A stretch of 45,653 nucleotides of DNA from contig DATHZQ010000130.1 of the NCBI GenBank assembly GCA_035458525.1, positions 1 to 45,653 of the forward strand, written 5' to 3'. The notes below the pieces were generated by a model, which saw only the letters and a list, made by a program, of their open reading frames with translations, had not been told where the DNA came from and searched no databases. Origin of the DNA: DATHZQ01 sp035458525 (GTDB taxonomy: Bacteria > Actinomycetota > Acidimicrobiia > Spongiisociales > UBA5794). The position numbers were made by a program, and so were the translations under genes. Of the stretch, positions 33,684-42,712 are shown one piece after another; position 1 is the first letter of the stretch, and the number at the start of each line of letters is the position of its first letter.

Positions 33684-34522
33684 GCCCGAAGTTCAGCTTC
33701 AAGGTGGCACCCGTCGACATCTCGTGGCAACAGATGTCGTCGATCTGGACCGACGCCGACGAAGCAGGCTTCTTCGACGCCGGCTGGCTCTTCGACCACT
33801 TCTATCCGCCGCGCGGTCCGATTCGCCCCATGTGGGAGGCGTGGACGCTGCTGGCGTCTCTGGCGGCCACGACCCGGCGGCTGCGATTGGGCGTCATGGT
33901 GAGCTCGAACACGTTCCGCCACCCTGCGTTGCTGGCGCACATGGCGGCTTCGGTCGACAACGTCGCCGCCGGCCGGCTCGAGATCGGGCTCGGTGCGGGC
34001 TGGCACCAAGCAGAACACGCGGCCTTCGGGATCGAGCTCGGAACGGCTTCGCAACGGTGGGGGCGGCTCGCCGAGGCTCTCGAGATCATCGACGGGCTGC
34101 TCACCCAAGACGGCTACACGTTCACCGGGGAGCACTTCCAGCTGACCGATGCACGCCTCATGATGAAGCCGGTGCAGCAACCTCGGCCGCCGCTGGTGAT
34201 CGGAGGCATCGGACCCAAGCGCACCATGCCGCTGGTCGCCCGCTGGGCCGACCATTGGAACTATTTCAATCCAGGAGAGGCGCCTGAGGAGCTGCGCACC
34301 CACCATGACCGTCTGCGCCAGTTGTGCGCTGCGATCGGCCGCGACCCGGCCGAGATCGAGGTGTCGGTGCAGATTCGCCGGCCGGAGTCTGCTGAGGAGC
34401 TCACCGACCTCGCCGGCCGCTATCTCGCCGCCGGAGCCGATCACATCCTCGTGACGAGCTTCCCGCCTGTCGACGCAGACACGGTTCCCGGCATCGCCGA
34501 AGCGCTTCGCCCGTTGCGCTGA
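33680..34522 (+). CDS. LLM class (F420-type) oxidoreductase
   Basis: The 280-residue protein is a luciferase-like TIM barrel: WLFDHFYPPRGP, RLRLGVMVSSNTFRHPALLA and LEIGLGAGWHQAEHAAFG are the usual flavin-site segments of F420-dependent members. It may reduce or oxidise a catabolic intermediate with F420 or FMN; the cofactor is inferred from family and organism type. ATG 33680 overlaps the previous stop (ATGA), which excludes a longer frame beginning at 33320. It ends the five-gene operon and faces the convergent hydrolase gene 14 bases away. Confidence 0.9.
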   Translation: MSPKFSFKVAPVDISWQQMSSIWTDADEAGFFDAGWLFDHFYPPRGPIRPMWEAWTLLASLAATTRRLRLGVMVSSNTFRHPALLAHMAASVDNVAAGRLEIGLGAGWHQAEHAAFGIELGTASQRWGRLAEALEIIDGLLTQDGYTFTGEHFQLTDARLMMKPVQQPRPPLVIGGIGPKRTMPLVARWADHWNYFNPGEAPEELRTHHDRLRQLCAAIGRDPAEIEVSVQIRRPESAEELTDLAGRYLAAGADHILVTSFPPVDADTVPGIAEALRPLR

Positions 34523-34536
34523 CCCGGCTTGGGCGA

Positions 34537-35676
34537 TCAAGCCAGCTTGCCGCGGATCCACGCAAACGACGCCGGCGCCCACTCCCGGTAGTACTTGAAT
34601 GCACAATGGCCCGCATCGGGATAGACGCGTGCTTCGCGGCCGGTCACAGGACCATGTTCCAGCATGAAGTAGATGTTGCCGATCGGAGCCAGGTGATCCA
34701 GCTTGCCGTTGATCATCAGCACGGGCTGCGTGATGCTGTCGAGCACGCCCAGTTCGGAGAGCGCCCACTTGCCAAAGGCCTCGTGCTCTTGCTGCCGTGA
34801 CCAGCTCGGGAACGAAGGCGGACCGCCCGGTTCACCGAAGACGAACTCCGAACGCCGGTTGCGCGCCTCGATGTAGGCGTCGAGCTCCTCGTCGGTCATG
34901 CGGTACCCGAACGGGTGCCCCGCAATCGCCACGACGGCTTTGACGCGATCCGGATGCGCCCCCGCGAGCTGCATCACGGAGTAGCCGCCGCGACTGATCC
35001 CGAAGGCTGCGATCCGATCGGCGTCGACCTCCGGCCTGGCTGCGAGGTAGTCGACCGCAGCCATCCAGGCCTTCACCGAGGCCGGATCCCATGGGAACGG
35101 GTTCTCTCCGGTACCGGGACCGTCCATCACGAGAGACGCCATGCCCTCCGCCAGCGCCATCTCGCCGGCCCAGCCCCGATCCTCCTTGAAGACGTCGGCT
35201 CCGCACATCACGAGGACCGCCGGAACCGGCCGCTCCGCGCTCGAATCAGCGGGTGCGCGGAAGTGGGTCGTGATGGTCTGTCCCTCGCACTCCACCTGCG
35301 CCACCTCGAGGGGCGGATCCAGATGGGCGCACGCCTTGCGATAGGCGCGGGCACAGTTTGCGCTGACCTCGGCTTTCAGAGGCGTGATCTCGCCGGGAAA
35401 CCGCCCGATGGCGTAGTACGTCTTGGCCTGGAGATAGGCACGGCGTGCTCCGTCGAAATCTCCTGCGGCCTCCAGCTCGTCGCCGACCGCTTCGTGTCGC
35501 TGCGCAACGGCCGACCACACAGGAACCCATTTGTCCTGCGTCGTCCCGTCGAGCTGCGCCACGACGGCCTCCAGCTCGGCAATGTCGTCGATCATCGAGA
35601 ACCAGCGCCGGTAGAAGCCGCCGTGCTCGACGACGAATGGGTCTTCGCTCGGGGCAAAACCAAGGTCGGTGGTCAT
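34537..35676 (-). CDS. Alpha/beta hydrolase (FrsA/DUF1100-like)
   Basis: The 379-residue protein has a helical N-terminal part of about 130 residues (AVGDELEAAGDFDGARRAYL) followed by an alpha/beta hydrolase core with nucleophile motif FGISRGGYS, acid in MINGKLDHLAP and histidine in YPDAGHCAFK. This layout recalls the family of 2,6-dihydroxypseudooxynicotine hydrolase, which cleaves C-C bonds, and of FrsA-like esterases. It is the last gene of a leftward three-gene operon after the LVIVD and amidohydrolase genes. The bond it cleaves is unknown. Confidence 0.85.
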   Translation of the reverse strand: MTTDLGFAPSEDPFVVEHGGFYRRWFSMIDDIAELEAVVAQLDGTTQDKWVPVWSAVAQRHEAVGDELEAAGDFDGARRAYLQAKTYYAIGRFPGEITPLKAEVSANCARAYRKACAHLDPPLEVAQVECEGQTITTHFRAPADSSAERPVPAVLVMCGADVFKEDRGWAGEMALAEGMASLVMDGPGTGENPFPWDPASVKAWMAAVDYLAARPEVDADRIAAFGISRGGYSVMQLAGAHPDRVKAVVAIAGHPFGYRMTDEELDAYIEARNRRSEFVFGEPGGPPSFPSWSRQQEHEAFGKWALSELGVLDSITQPVLMINGKLDHLAPIGNIYFMLEHGPVTGREARVYPDAGHCAFKYYREWAPASFAWIRGKLA

Positions 35677-35723
35677 GTGGATCCTCCTGGTTCGGATGCT
35701 CGGACAAGGTTGAGGCGGTGGTG

Positions 35724-36707
35724 TCAGATTCCGAGGAGCTGCGCAGCCGTACCCGCCACGATCAGGTTGCGCTCCTCGCCGGTGAGGTTCGGAACGGCAT
35801 CGATCGCCGGAAGCGGATCGAGATCACCCGCCTCGAACGGATAGTCCGTGCCGACCATGATCCGCGCCGGCCCGACGAGGTCGATGAGATACCGCAACGC
35901 CAGCGGATTGTGCAGGATCGTGTCGTAGTAGAGCTGCTTGACGACGTCCAACGGCGGCGTGGCGAGGTCTGTATCGGCGACGCCGGGCATTCCCTCCCAT
36001 CCCCGCTGCAGTCGACCGGCCTGATACGGCAGGAATCCGCCGCCGTGTACGACGCACACGCGCAGATCGGGGTAACGGTCGAACACACCGGCCATCACCA
36101 GGCGGGCGATGGCGATGGTCGTCTCGGCAGGTCGCCCCACTGCGTTGTGCAAGAAGTGACGCCGCAGATCGATGCCGGGGAGGGGTGCCATCGGGTGTAA
36201 CAGCACCAGACTCTGGAGCTGGGCGGCGGCGGCCCAGAACGGGTCGAGCTGTGCCGAAACGAGATCGACACCATCGACGGTCGTGGCGATCTCGACACCC
36301 ACCATGCCGAGCGACTGCGCTGCATACCGGAGTTCGCCGGCCGCCAGCTCCGGGGCCTGCAAAGGCACCGTGGCCAGCGCGCGGAACCGATCAGGATGTC
36401 GCGATGCCTCTTCGGCCAAGCTCTCGTTGACGCGCCGCGACCATCGCTCACCTCGAGCGGCGTCCAGGCCATAGGCCGTGAGGTTCACCCAGCTCGAGAG
36501 CACCTGGATCTCAATGCCCGTCCGGTCCATCGTGGCCAGCCGGGCATCCATGTCGACGAGGTCGTGCCGGATCGGCATCGTCGGTCGTGCGCCGGCGATC
36601 ACGGCACGCCGGTCATCCGTCAGCTCGATGTCGAAGTCGGCGCCCTCGGCCGCCAGCAACTCAAGCAGCTCACGTGGAACACAGTGGGCGTGAATATCGA
36701 TGCTCAT
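35724..36707 (-). CDS. Amidohydrolase (ACMSD-like)
   Basis: The 327-residue protein begins MSIDIHAHCVP, whose His-x-His binds metal, and carries further likely ligands in LLHPMAP, VVHGGGF and GTDYPFE. These match amidohydrolase-2 proteins related to aminocarboxymuconate-semialdehyde decarboxylase, which decarboxylate or hydrolyse ring-cleavage-type acids. ATG 36707 overlaps the stop of the LVIVD gene (ATGA), which sets the start and rejects a frame beginning at 36854. Its role is tied to the operon's unknown substrate. Confidence 0.88.
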   Translation of the reverse strand: MSIDIHAHCVPRELLELLAAEGADFDIELTDDRRAVIAGARPTMPIRHDLVDMDARLATMDRTGIEIQVLSSWVNLTAYGLDAARGERWSRRVNESLAEEASRHPDRFRALATVPLQAPELAAGELRYAAQSLGMVGVEIATTVDGVDLVSAQLDPFWAAAAQLQSLVLLHPMAPLPGIDLRRHFLHNAVGRPAETTIAIARLVMAGVFDRYPDLRVCVVHGGGFLPYQAGRLQRGWEGMPGVADTDLATPPLDVVKQLYYDTILHNPLALRYLIDLVGPARIMVGTDYPFEAGDLDPLPAIDAVPNLTGEERNLIVAGTAAQLLGI

Positions 36708-37870
36708 CCGGCTGCCTCCGTCATCCTGGCGTCGAGCTCCTGATCGGGTTCGAGGATGTAGATGCCCCCGTTGACGCGATCCGAGATGTAGATCAGATGA
36801 TCCTCCCCAACCCACACGTCGTTGATCTGAATCGCTTCCTGCCCTTCGGGGCATTCCGGTTCGTAGAAAGCGATCTCGACCGGATCGGCGGGATCGGCCA
36901 GGTCAAAGATCCGCAATCCTGCGTTGAAGTACGTGACGAAAGCCAGCTGGTCGCTGCGGTAGCTGTTCGGTCGGTTCTCGTGGAGGCAGTGCGCTCCGAA
37001 GCGCAGGCCGCGCTCGCAATAGTCACCAGCGGGCTCGGGACATACCGCCATCACCTCGGGATGCGATTCGTCGTTCACGTCGACGATGCGGACCATGTGG
37101 GGTGGTCCGACACAACCGTCGCTGGTGGCTTCGTCGGTGACAACGACGAGGTTGCGCTGCGGCAGCGGAAGACACGTGTGGGTATCTCCGCCTTCGCCCC
37201 AATTGAGGTGGGCAACCAGCCTCGGGGAGGACAGATCGGCGATGTCGAGGACCACCATGCCACCGTCCCACAGACCGACATAGGCCCGATCGCCGTTGAC
37301 CATGGCGTGGTGGGTGTTCCAGTCCTCACCGATCGGCCAGGTCGGGGACTCGCCGCCGGCTTCCCACTGCCCGGGCCACCACCAACGGCCGACCTCTTGC
37401 GGACGCTCCGGATCGCCGAGATCGATGATGACCCAGATGCGACCGGTGAAGCCGTCCGGCGTCGCCGACACGTAGGCGTAGCGGCCGCCTTCGTAGACGA
37501 TACGGTGCACACCCCGACCGGTACTGTCCCAGAAGCCGATGCGCTGCGGCTCGAAGGGATCGGAAAGGTCGTAAACAGCCATGCCGGCGGACCAGGCCTC
37601 GTCGCTGCGAAACCGCTCGTGGTTGGTCAACAGCAAGCCGTCGGCCACCTGGACCTTGTGGGTGTGGCTGTTCGGCGGCGCCTCCCATCGTCGGACGACC
37701 ATTGGGCGGTGAACGTCCGACACGTCGAGAATCGTCGTGCCCATTCCTGATGGGCCGAAATGCCCCACGTAGAGGGCGTCGCCCGCCCGCATGAGCTGCA
37801 TGCCATCTCCGTGACCACCGAGGTCGGAATGCCCGATGAGACGGAGCCCGTTGGCCGCTTCAGGATGCAT
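36704..37870 (-). CDS. LVIVD repeat (beta-propeller-like) protein
   Basis: The 388-residue protein consists of repeated beta units such as TTILDVSDVHRP, MAVYDLSDPFEPQRIG, IWVIIDLGDPERPQEVG, MVVLDIADLSSPRLVAHL, VRIVDVNDESHP and LRIFDLADPADPVEIA, the LVIVD type thought to fold as a propeller. No signal peptide is present from ATG 37870 (AGGGGG upstream), so it appears cytoplasmic, unlike many relatives. Its histidines (NWGEGGDTH, RFGAHCLHEN) could bind metal. A function as an enzyme or scaffold is not established. It leads a leftward operon whose promoter region holds a LacI-type operator. Confidence 0.82.
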   Translation of the reverse strand: MHPEAANGLRLIGHSDLGGHGDGMQLMRAGDALYVGHFGPSGMGTTILDVSDVHRPMVVRRWEAPPNSHTHKVQVADGLLLTNHERFRSDEAWSAGMAVYDLSDPFEPQRIGFWDSTGRGVHRIVYEGGRYAYVSATPDGFTGRIWVIIDLGDPERPQEVGRWWWPGQWEAGGESPTWPIGEDWNTHHAMVNGDRAYVGLWDGGMVVLDIADLSSPRLVAHLNWGEGGDTHTCLPLPQRNLVVVTDEATSDGCVGPPHMVRIVDVNDESHPEVMAVCPEPAGDYCERGLRFGAHCLHENRPNSYRSDQLAFVTYFNAGLRIFDLADPADPVEIAFYEPECPEGQEAIQINDVWVGEDHLIYISDRVNGGIYILEPDQELDARMTEAAG

Positions 37871-37969
37871 CGTGCGCGCCCCCTGTGCCACAACGCAGTC
37901 CGCCGCCACCACGCGCCCTGCTGCATGACCGTTGCCTCGCTCCGGTACCGCACACCGTCGTGTCGCCTC

Positions 37970-37985
37970 CTGCAAACGATTGCAG
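37970..37985. promoter_or_regulatory. LacI-family operator, site 4
   Basis: CTGCAAACGATTGCAG differs from the perfect palindrome by one base pair. It sits in the 160-bp region between the divergent LVIVD and cupin operons, 46-61 bases before the cupin ATG. The cupin operon also contains the LacI-type gene, so autoregulation is likely. Confidence 0.82.
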
Positions 37986-38030
37986 CGGAGCGTACTACCG
38001 TTGCGGCCAAGGCATCGAGGAGGCGAGGTC

Positions 38031-38447
38031 ATGGCTCGAGTCGTGCAGGCAGCGAACCTGCCCCAGCTCACGTCGACCCGCGATACGAGGGCGCGGATCG
38101 ACCTCGTGACGGAGGAGACCTTCGGGCTCGCAGAGTTGCGCGCCGACCGGATCACCTACCACCCGGGCGACACTGCAGCCGCGCATCTCCACCGCGACGC
38201 CAAGCACTTCTTCTTCGTGCTCCAGGGACGCGGAGTTCTCCACGCAGACGGCGAGGCGGTGGAACTTGCCGCAGGGGACGTTGCCCTCGTCACGGAGGAA
38301 GAAGTCCACTGGCTCGAGAACCCCCACGATGAGGATTTCTCGTTCATCGAACTGTGGGTTCCGGCCCCGACGGAAACCATCTGGGTATCCGACGACCAGT
38401 GCACATGGGCACCAGCCGAAGCCGCATCCGAGCCGGCGGGGCATTGA
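38031..38447 (+). CDS. Cupin domain protein
   Basis: A 138-residue cupin with motif 1 AAHLHRDAKHFFFVLQGRG and motif 2 GDVALVTEEEVHWLENP. The ATG at 38031 has a strong GAGGAGG ribosome binding site. It leads the operon with the regulator, MFS transporter and OsmC genes. It is not closely similar to the cupin at 32251. Metal binding through the histidines is probable; activity is unknown. Confidence 0.87.
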   Translation: MARVVQAANLPQLTSTRDTRARIDLVTEETFGLAELRADRITYHPGDTAAAHLHRDAKHFFFVLQGRGVLHADGEAVELAAGDVALVTEEEVHWLENPHDEDFSFIELWVPAPTETIWVSDDQCTWAPAEAASEPAGH

Positions 38448-38510
38448 GGTGCCGGGGCTCAGCTGTTCCTCCTGTTGCGCTGGCATGGCAGTCACCACCG
38501 CCACCGTCCC

Positions 38511-39527
38511 GTGACATCCCGCATCAGCCTCGGGGACGTCGCCAGGGAAGCCGGCGTTCATACCTCCACTGCTTCGCGGGCGCTCAATCCCGACACCCGG
38601 TCCGTAGTGAGTGATGACACCGTTGCACGAGTGCTCGCAGCTGCGGAGCGCCTCGGTTATCGCCCCAATCACCTCGCCAGAGGGCTGCGAACCGATAGGA
38701 CGTTCACTGTCGGCATCGTTGTCCCCGACCTCGAGAACCCGCTGTTTCCGCCACTGGTCCGAGGGGCTGAAGGAGCGCTCGGAGCCGTCGGATACTCCGT
38801 CCTCGTCGGCAACACCGACAATGACCTCGAGCACACCGAGGCGGTGATCGCCGCCCTCACCGACCGCCGCGTCGATGGCCTGATACTGGCTACTGCCGAG
38901 TTGAACGGTGCGATGGAGGCGGAGATTCGCATCGCAGGCACGCCCATCGTGCTGGTCAACCGGGAGTCGAACGACCATTCGATACCGGCGATCGTCGGCG
39001 ATGACCATCTCGGGATCGGACTCGCCGTCGATCACCTCGTCGACCTCGGCCACCGGAACATTGGACATGTCGCCGGCCCGCCCGCACTCTCAACAGGTGC
39101 CGGTCGCGCCGCTGCGTTCGTCGAGCACATGTCCCGCCACGGCCTCGACTCGGACGGGCGCATCGAGGTCGCGGAATGGTTCCAAATCGGCCCCGGCGAG
39201 GCTGCCGCCAGCACCTTGCTCGAACGACGCCCGGAAGTGACTGCGATCATCGCCGGCAACGATTTGCTTGGCCTCGGAACGATTCGTGCCGCAAGTGCCT
39301 TTGGCAGAACCGTGCCCGAGCATTTGTCGGTCACCGGTTACAACGACATGCCCTTTGTCGACATGATCCATCCCCCGCTGACGACCGTTCGCGTGCCCTA
39401 CCGCAGGATGGGCGAAATGGCGGCAGAACTCCTCCTGCAGATCCTCGGCAGCCGGGATCAGCCGGCAGCGAGCGTCCTCCTCGCCCCGACGCTCACCGTC
39501 CGGGCGTCTACGGCGCCGCCTCCGTGA
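38511..39527 (+). CDS. LacI-family transcriptional regulator
   Basis: The 338-residue protein starts with the LacI helix-turn-helix ISLGDVAREAGVHTSTASRA, followed by the hinge-helix segment RPNHLARGL, then a periplasmic-binding-protein-like effector domain (TVGIVVPDLENPLFPPLVRG, VTGYNDMPFVDMIHPPLTTV). Hinge-helix members bind palindromes with a central CG, which matches the operators at 30.4-30.5, 37.97 and 43.66-43.73 kb. GTG 38511 gives the expected N-terminus; a TTG at 38475 would add 12 residues. It overlaps the MFS gene by four bases (GTGA). The effector is unknown. Confidence 0.92.
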   Translation: MTSRISLGDVAREAGVHTSTASRALNPDTRSVVSDDTVARVLAAAERLGYRPNHLARGLRTDRTFTVGIVVPDLENPLFPPLVRGAEGALGAVGYSVLVGNTDNDLEHTEAVIAALTDRRVDGLILATAELNGAMEAEIRIAGTPIVLVNRESNDHSIPAIVGDDHLGIGLAVDHLVDLGHRNIGHVAGPPALSTGAGRAAAFVEHMSRHGLDSDGRIEVAEWFQIGPGEAAASTLLERRPEVTAIIAGNDLLGLGTIRAASAFGRTVPEHLSVTGYNDMPFVDMIHPPLTTVRVPYRRMGEMAAELLLQILGSRDQPAASVLLAPTLTVRASTAPPP

Positions 39528-40714
39528 ACCCTCCTGCGGTCGGCGCCTCGGTGCCCGAGCTCCGCCGGGTTGGTGCGGGCGTCTTCCTCATCACCGTGGC
39601 CGCCCACGTGCGATCGCCGCTCCTTCCCGACATGGGCCGTGAGCTGGACATGGGTCCCGCCGCACTAGGGGCCTTCGTCGCCATGTTCGCATTGGGCCGG
39701 GTTGCCGCGGACATCCCGGCCGGTCGGCTCAGCGACAGCCGGGACAGCCGAGCAATGCTGGCCGTCGGCGCCGGAATCGTCGCCGGGTCGAGCCTGCTCG
39801 CCGGGATCTCTCCCACGAGCGCAGTGGCCTATGCCGCCGCATTCGTCTTGGGGATCGGCACGGCATGGACCAATACCACCGGAATCGCAGCCTTCGCAGA
39901 GGCTCCACGTGAGCGTCGCGGAATGGCGATGTCGGGTTTCGCCACAGCCCTCCTCGTTGGCCAATCCGCTGGACCAGCGCTCGGCGGGGCGGTTGCTTCG
40001 CTCTCCAACTGGCGGGTTGCGTTCGGCGTCGGTGCATTCATCGCTGCAGGCTCGGCCGTCGTGTTGGCGGCATCGCGTCGCAGCCGAACGGACCCTGACC
40101 GCACCATCGCGCAGACGACGTCTGGCCCCGTCATCGCGCCAACCGTCCGGGCTGCGCTGTTCTTGCTCCCAGCGGTGCAGTTCTCCATCGGTGGAGCCTT
40201 GCTTCATACCCTCGTGCCGATCGTCGGAGATGGAGAGTACGGACTCAGCGTTGGCACCGTGGGGGTCGCGATCGGCCTCGCCGGTGTCCTTCGTCTCGTT
40301 GCGGCGCTGGTCAGCGGCAGAGTCGCCGACGGTTACTCGCGGCGCTGGGCGCTCTTTCCCGGACTCGGTTTGCAGCTCGCCGGCCTTGTGGCATTTGCCG
40401 CGATCGACTCGGTGGCAGGATGGTGGGCGGCCATCGCGCTCACCTCGCTCGGATCGACCCCGGTGAACGTCGGAGCCACCGTGCTCGCCGATCTCAGCGA
40501 GGGAGGTCGTCTCGGTCCGAACCTCGCCTGGTTCCGGCTCACCGGCGACATCGCGCTGCTGATCGCGCCACTTGTGGCCGGCGTGCTCTACGAACTGTCA
40601 GGCAAGACCTTGGGGGTCATGCCGCTGATCGTCTTCGTGGCCGGCGTCACCGTCTTGGCTGCCCGCGCGATCCCGGAAACCCACGGACGAAGCCATCAAC
40701 AATCCAACGTATGA
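39524..40714 (+). CDS. MFS transporter
   Basis: The 396-residue protein has about 12 membrane segments and the loop motif GRVAADIPAGRLSDSRDSR between segments 2 and 3, typical of the major facilitator superfamily, with a second copy GRVADGYSRRW in the C-terminal half. GTG 39524 overlaps the regulator stop. It may export or import the compound or a product of the regulon. The family alone does not reveal the substrate. Confidence 0.9.
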   Translation: MNPPAVGASVPELRRVGAGVFLITVAAHVRSPLLPDMGRELDMGPAALGAFVAMFALGRVAADIPAGRLSDSRDSRAMLAVGAGIVAGSSLLAGISPTSAVAYAAAFVLGIGTAWTNTTGIAAFAEAPRERRGMAMSGFATALLVGQSAGPALGGAVASLSNWRVAFGVGAFIAAGSAVVLAASRRSRTDPDRTIAQTTSGPVIAPTVRAALFLLPAVQFSIGGALLHTLVPIVGDGEYGLSVGTVGVAIGLAGVLRLVAALVSGRVADGYSRRWALFPGLGLQLAGLVAFAAIDSVAGWWAAIALTSLGSTPVNVGATVLADLSEGGRLGPNLAWFRLTGDIALLIAPLVAGVLYELSGKTLGVMPLIVFVAGVTVLAARAIPETHGRSHQQSNV

Positions 40715-40734
40715 CACGACGGGAGGGACCGGGG

Positions 40735-41235
40735 ATGACGACTGACGGCACGAACGCTGACGACCTGAGTAGGCCCCTCGTGCGGCGCAAGACGCTCACG
40801 GCCACGACACCGGCATCCATGATGACGGTGATCGACTTCGGTGAGTACGGACACTTCGCCACCGATGAGCCGGTCCAACACGGCGGTTCCGGAGAGGGCC
40901 CGTCCCCCCTGCAAGCCGTGCTCGGAGCATTGTGCGGGTGCGAAGCGGTGACGTTTCGCCGCACCGCCAGTGAGGTCGGATTCGCGTACGAGCGTATCGA
41001 TTTCACGGCCTCGTTCACCATCGACATCCGGGGCCGTATGGGCAAACGGGACGTCAGGGCCCACTACCAGACGGTCCGCGTCCAGGCGACGGTGACGACC
41101 GACGAGTCGGAGGACCGGCTTGCCGCAGTCGTTGCGGAGACAGAGGCCCGATGCCCGGTCTTCAACCTGATCGCCGACGCCGGCGTCACGACCGAAATGC
41201 GCTGGATCCGAAAGCCGACGGGCACGATCTCCTGA
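40735..41235 (+). CDS. OsmC family protein
   Basis: This 166-residue protein matches the OsmC/Ohr fold: GGSGEGPSPLQAVLGALCGC and EAVTFRRTASEVGF on the first half and VVAETEARCPVFNLIA on the second supply the two conserved cysteines used to reduce organic peroxides. ATG 40735 has GGGAGGG seven bases upstream; an ATG at 40711 overlapping the MFS stop would add eight residues. It ends the operon and converges on the aldehyde dehydrogenase gene. Confidence 0.88.
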   Translation: MTTDGTNADDLSRPLVRRKTLTATTPASMMTVIDFGEYGHFATDEPVQHGGSGEGPSPLQAVLGALCGCEAVTFRRTASEVGFAYERIDFTASFTIDIRGRMGKRDVRAHYQTVRVQATVTTDESEDRLAAVVAETEARCPVFNLIADAGVTTEMRWIRKPTGTIS

Positions 41236-41244
41236 TCCCGGCAG

Positions 41245-42702
41245 CTACCAATCGGCTGCGATGTACTTGGTCTCGAGAAACTCGAAGACGCCGTACTCTC
41301 CGCCCTCTCGGCCCAGGCCCGATTCTTTGACGCCTCCGAAGGGAGCGGCCGGGTCTGAGATGAGCCCGCGATTGATACCGACCATGCCGGTCTCGATGGC
41401 TTCGGCCACACGAAGCCCGCGAGCGAGATCCGACGTATAGACGTACGCCGCCAGGCCGTGCTCGGTGTCGTTGGCGAGGGCCAGCGCCTCTTCCTCGTCC
41501 TCGAAGCGGATGATGGGTGCGAGGGGCCCGAACACCTCTCTGGCGAGCACCGGATTGTCGTGCGCCACGTTGGTGATCACGGTCGGCTCGAAGAAGAAGC
41601 CGCTGCGATCCGGAGCCATCCCGCCCGTTGCGACGGCGGCGCCCGCTCCGGTCGATACCGCAACCAACTCCGCCATCTCGCTCTGGGCCGCTTCGTTGAT
41701 CATCGGCCCGAGGCCGGAGTCGAGTCCACCACCCGTGCGGACACGCGCCATCGCCGTTGAGAACTGTGCGGCGAACTCTGCTGCGACCGCTGCATGCACC
41801 AGGATGCGGTTGGCGGCGATGCACGACTGCCCACCATTGCGCATCTTGGCAACCATCGCACCATCGACGGCAGCCTCGATATCCGCATCGTCGAAGACCA
41901 AGAACGGTGCGTTGCCGCCGAGCTCCATCGAGGACCGCACGACGTGGCGGGCAGTGACCTCGAGCAGCTTGCGCCCAACCTCGGTCGACCCGGTGAACGA
42001 CAGATTCCGCACGCGCGGGTCGGTCAGCACCGCCTCTCCCACCGCCGATGAGCGGCGGCTCGGAATCACGTTGACGGTGCCCGGCGGTGCGCCGGCTTCG
42101 GCCAGGATGTCAGCCAGCACGAGCGCCGTGAGCGGGGTATCCGAGGCCGGCTTGAGGATGACAGGGCAGCCTGCCGCAAACGCCGGGCCGATCTTGCGCG
42201 TCGCCATCGCCGCTGGGAAGTTCCAGGGTGTGATGAGCAGCGAGACGCCAATCGGTTGGTGGAGGGCGATGATGCGCTTGTCGCCGCCCGGAGCGGTTGC
42301 GATCGAGCCCTGGTTGCGCACCGCCTCCTCCGAGAACCAGCGGAAGAACTCCGCCGCATAGGTCGCCTCAGCTCTCGCTTCCGGGAGCGCTTTGCCCATT
42401 TCCATGACGATCAATTCGGCGATCTCGTCCGCTCGTCGCACCATGATCTCGAACGCGCGACGGAGGATCTCGGCGCGAACTCTCGGCGGTGTCGCCGCCC
42501 ACTCGCCGGCGGCCGAGTAGGCGGCCGTCACGGCATCCAACGCGTCTGCGACCGAGGCGCTGGCAACCTCAGCGAGCGGTTCTCCACTTGCGGGATCGAG
42601 CACGACCATGGTCGCCCCGTCCGAAGCCGGAACCCTCTCGCCTCCGATCGACAGCGGGGCGGGCCCGTCCGCGATCAGTCGCTGAAGCTCTGGATTGGGC
42701 AT
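41245..42702 (-). CDS. Aldehyde dehydrogenase (succinate-semialdehyde dehydrogenase-like)
   Basis: The 485-residue protein is a full-length NAD(P)-dependent aldehyde dehydrogenase with LITPWNFPAAMATRKIGPA, FTGSTEVGRKLLE, the general-base glutamate in MELGGNAPF and the catalytic cysteine in GGQSCIAANR. GVKESGLGREGGEYG near the end is as in succinate- or glutarate-semialdehyde dehydrogenases. It oxidises an aldehyde intermediate to the acid. It lies 10 bases after the beta-hydroxyacid dehydrogenase gene with GAAAGGG before its ATG, so the pair may convert a hydroxy acid to a semialdehyde and on to an acid. Confidence 0.93.
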   Translation of the reverse strand: MPNPELQRLIADGPAPLSIGGERVPASDGATMVVLDPASGEPLAEVASASVADALDAVTAAYSAAGEWAATPPRVRAEILRRAFEIMVRRADEIAELIVMEMGKALPEARAEATYAAEFFRWFSEEAVRNQGSIATAPGGDKRIIALHQPIGVSLLITPWNFPAAMATRKIGPAFAAGCPVILKPASDTPLTALVLADILAEAGAPPGTVNVIPSRRSSAVGEAVLTDPRVRNLSFTGSTEVGRKLLEVTARHVVRSSMELGGNAPFLVFDDADIEAAVDGAMVAKMRNGGQSCIAANRILVHAAVAAEFAAQFSTAMARVRTGGGLDSGLGPMINEAAQSEMAELVAVSTGAGAAVATGGMAPDRSGFFFEPTVITNVAHDNPVLAREVFGPLAPIIRFEDEEEALALANDTEHGLAAYVYTSDLARGLRVAEAIETGMVGINRGLISDPAAPFGGVKESGLGREGGEYGVFEFLETKYIAADW

Positions 42703-42712
42703 CAGCGCCCTT

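Noticed and set aside
37871..38155. N-terminal extension of the LVIVD gene
   Set aside because: It would read through the LacI-type operator and into the start of the divergent cupin gene; ATG 37870 has a better ribosome binding site.
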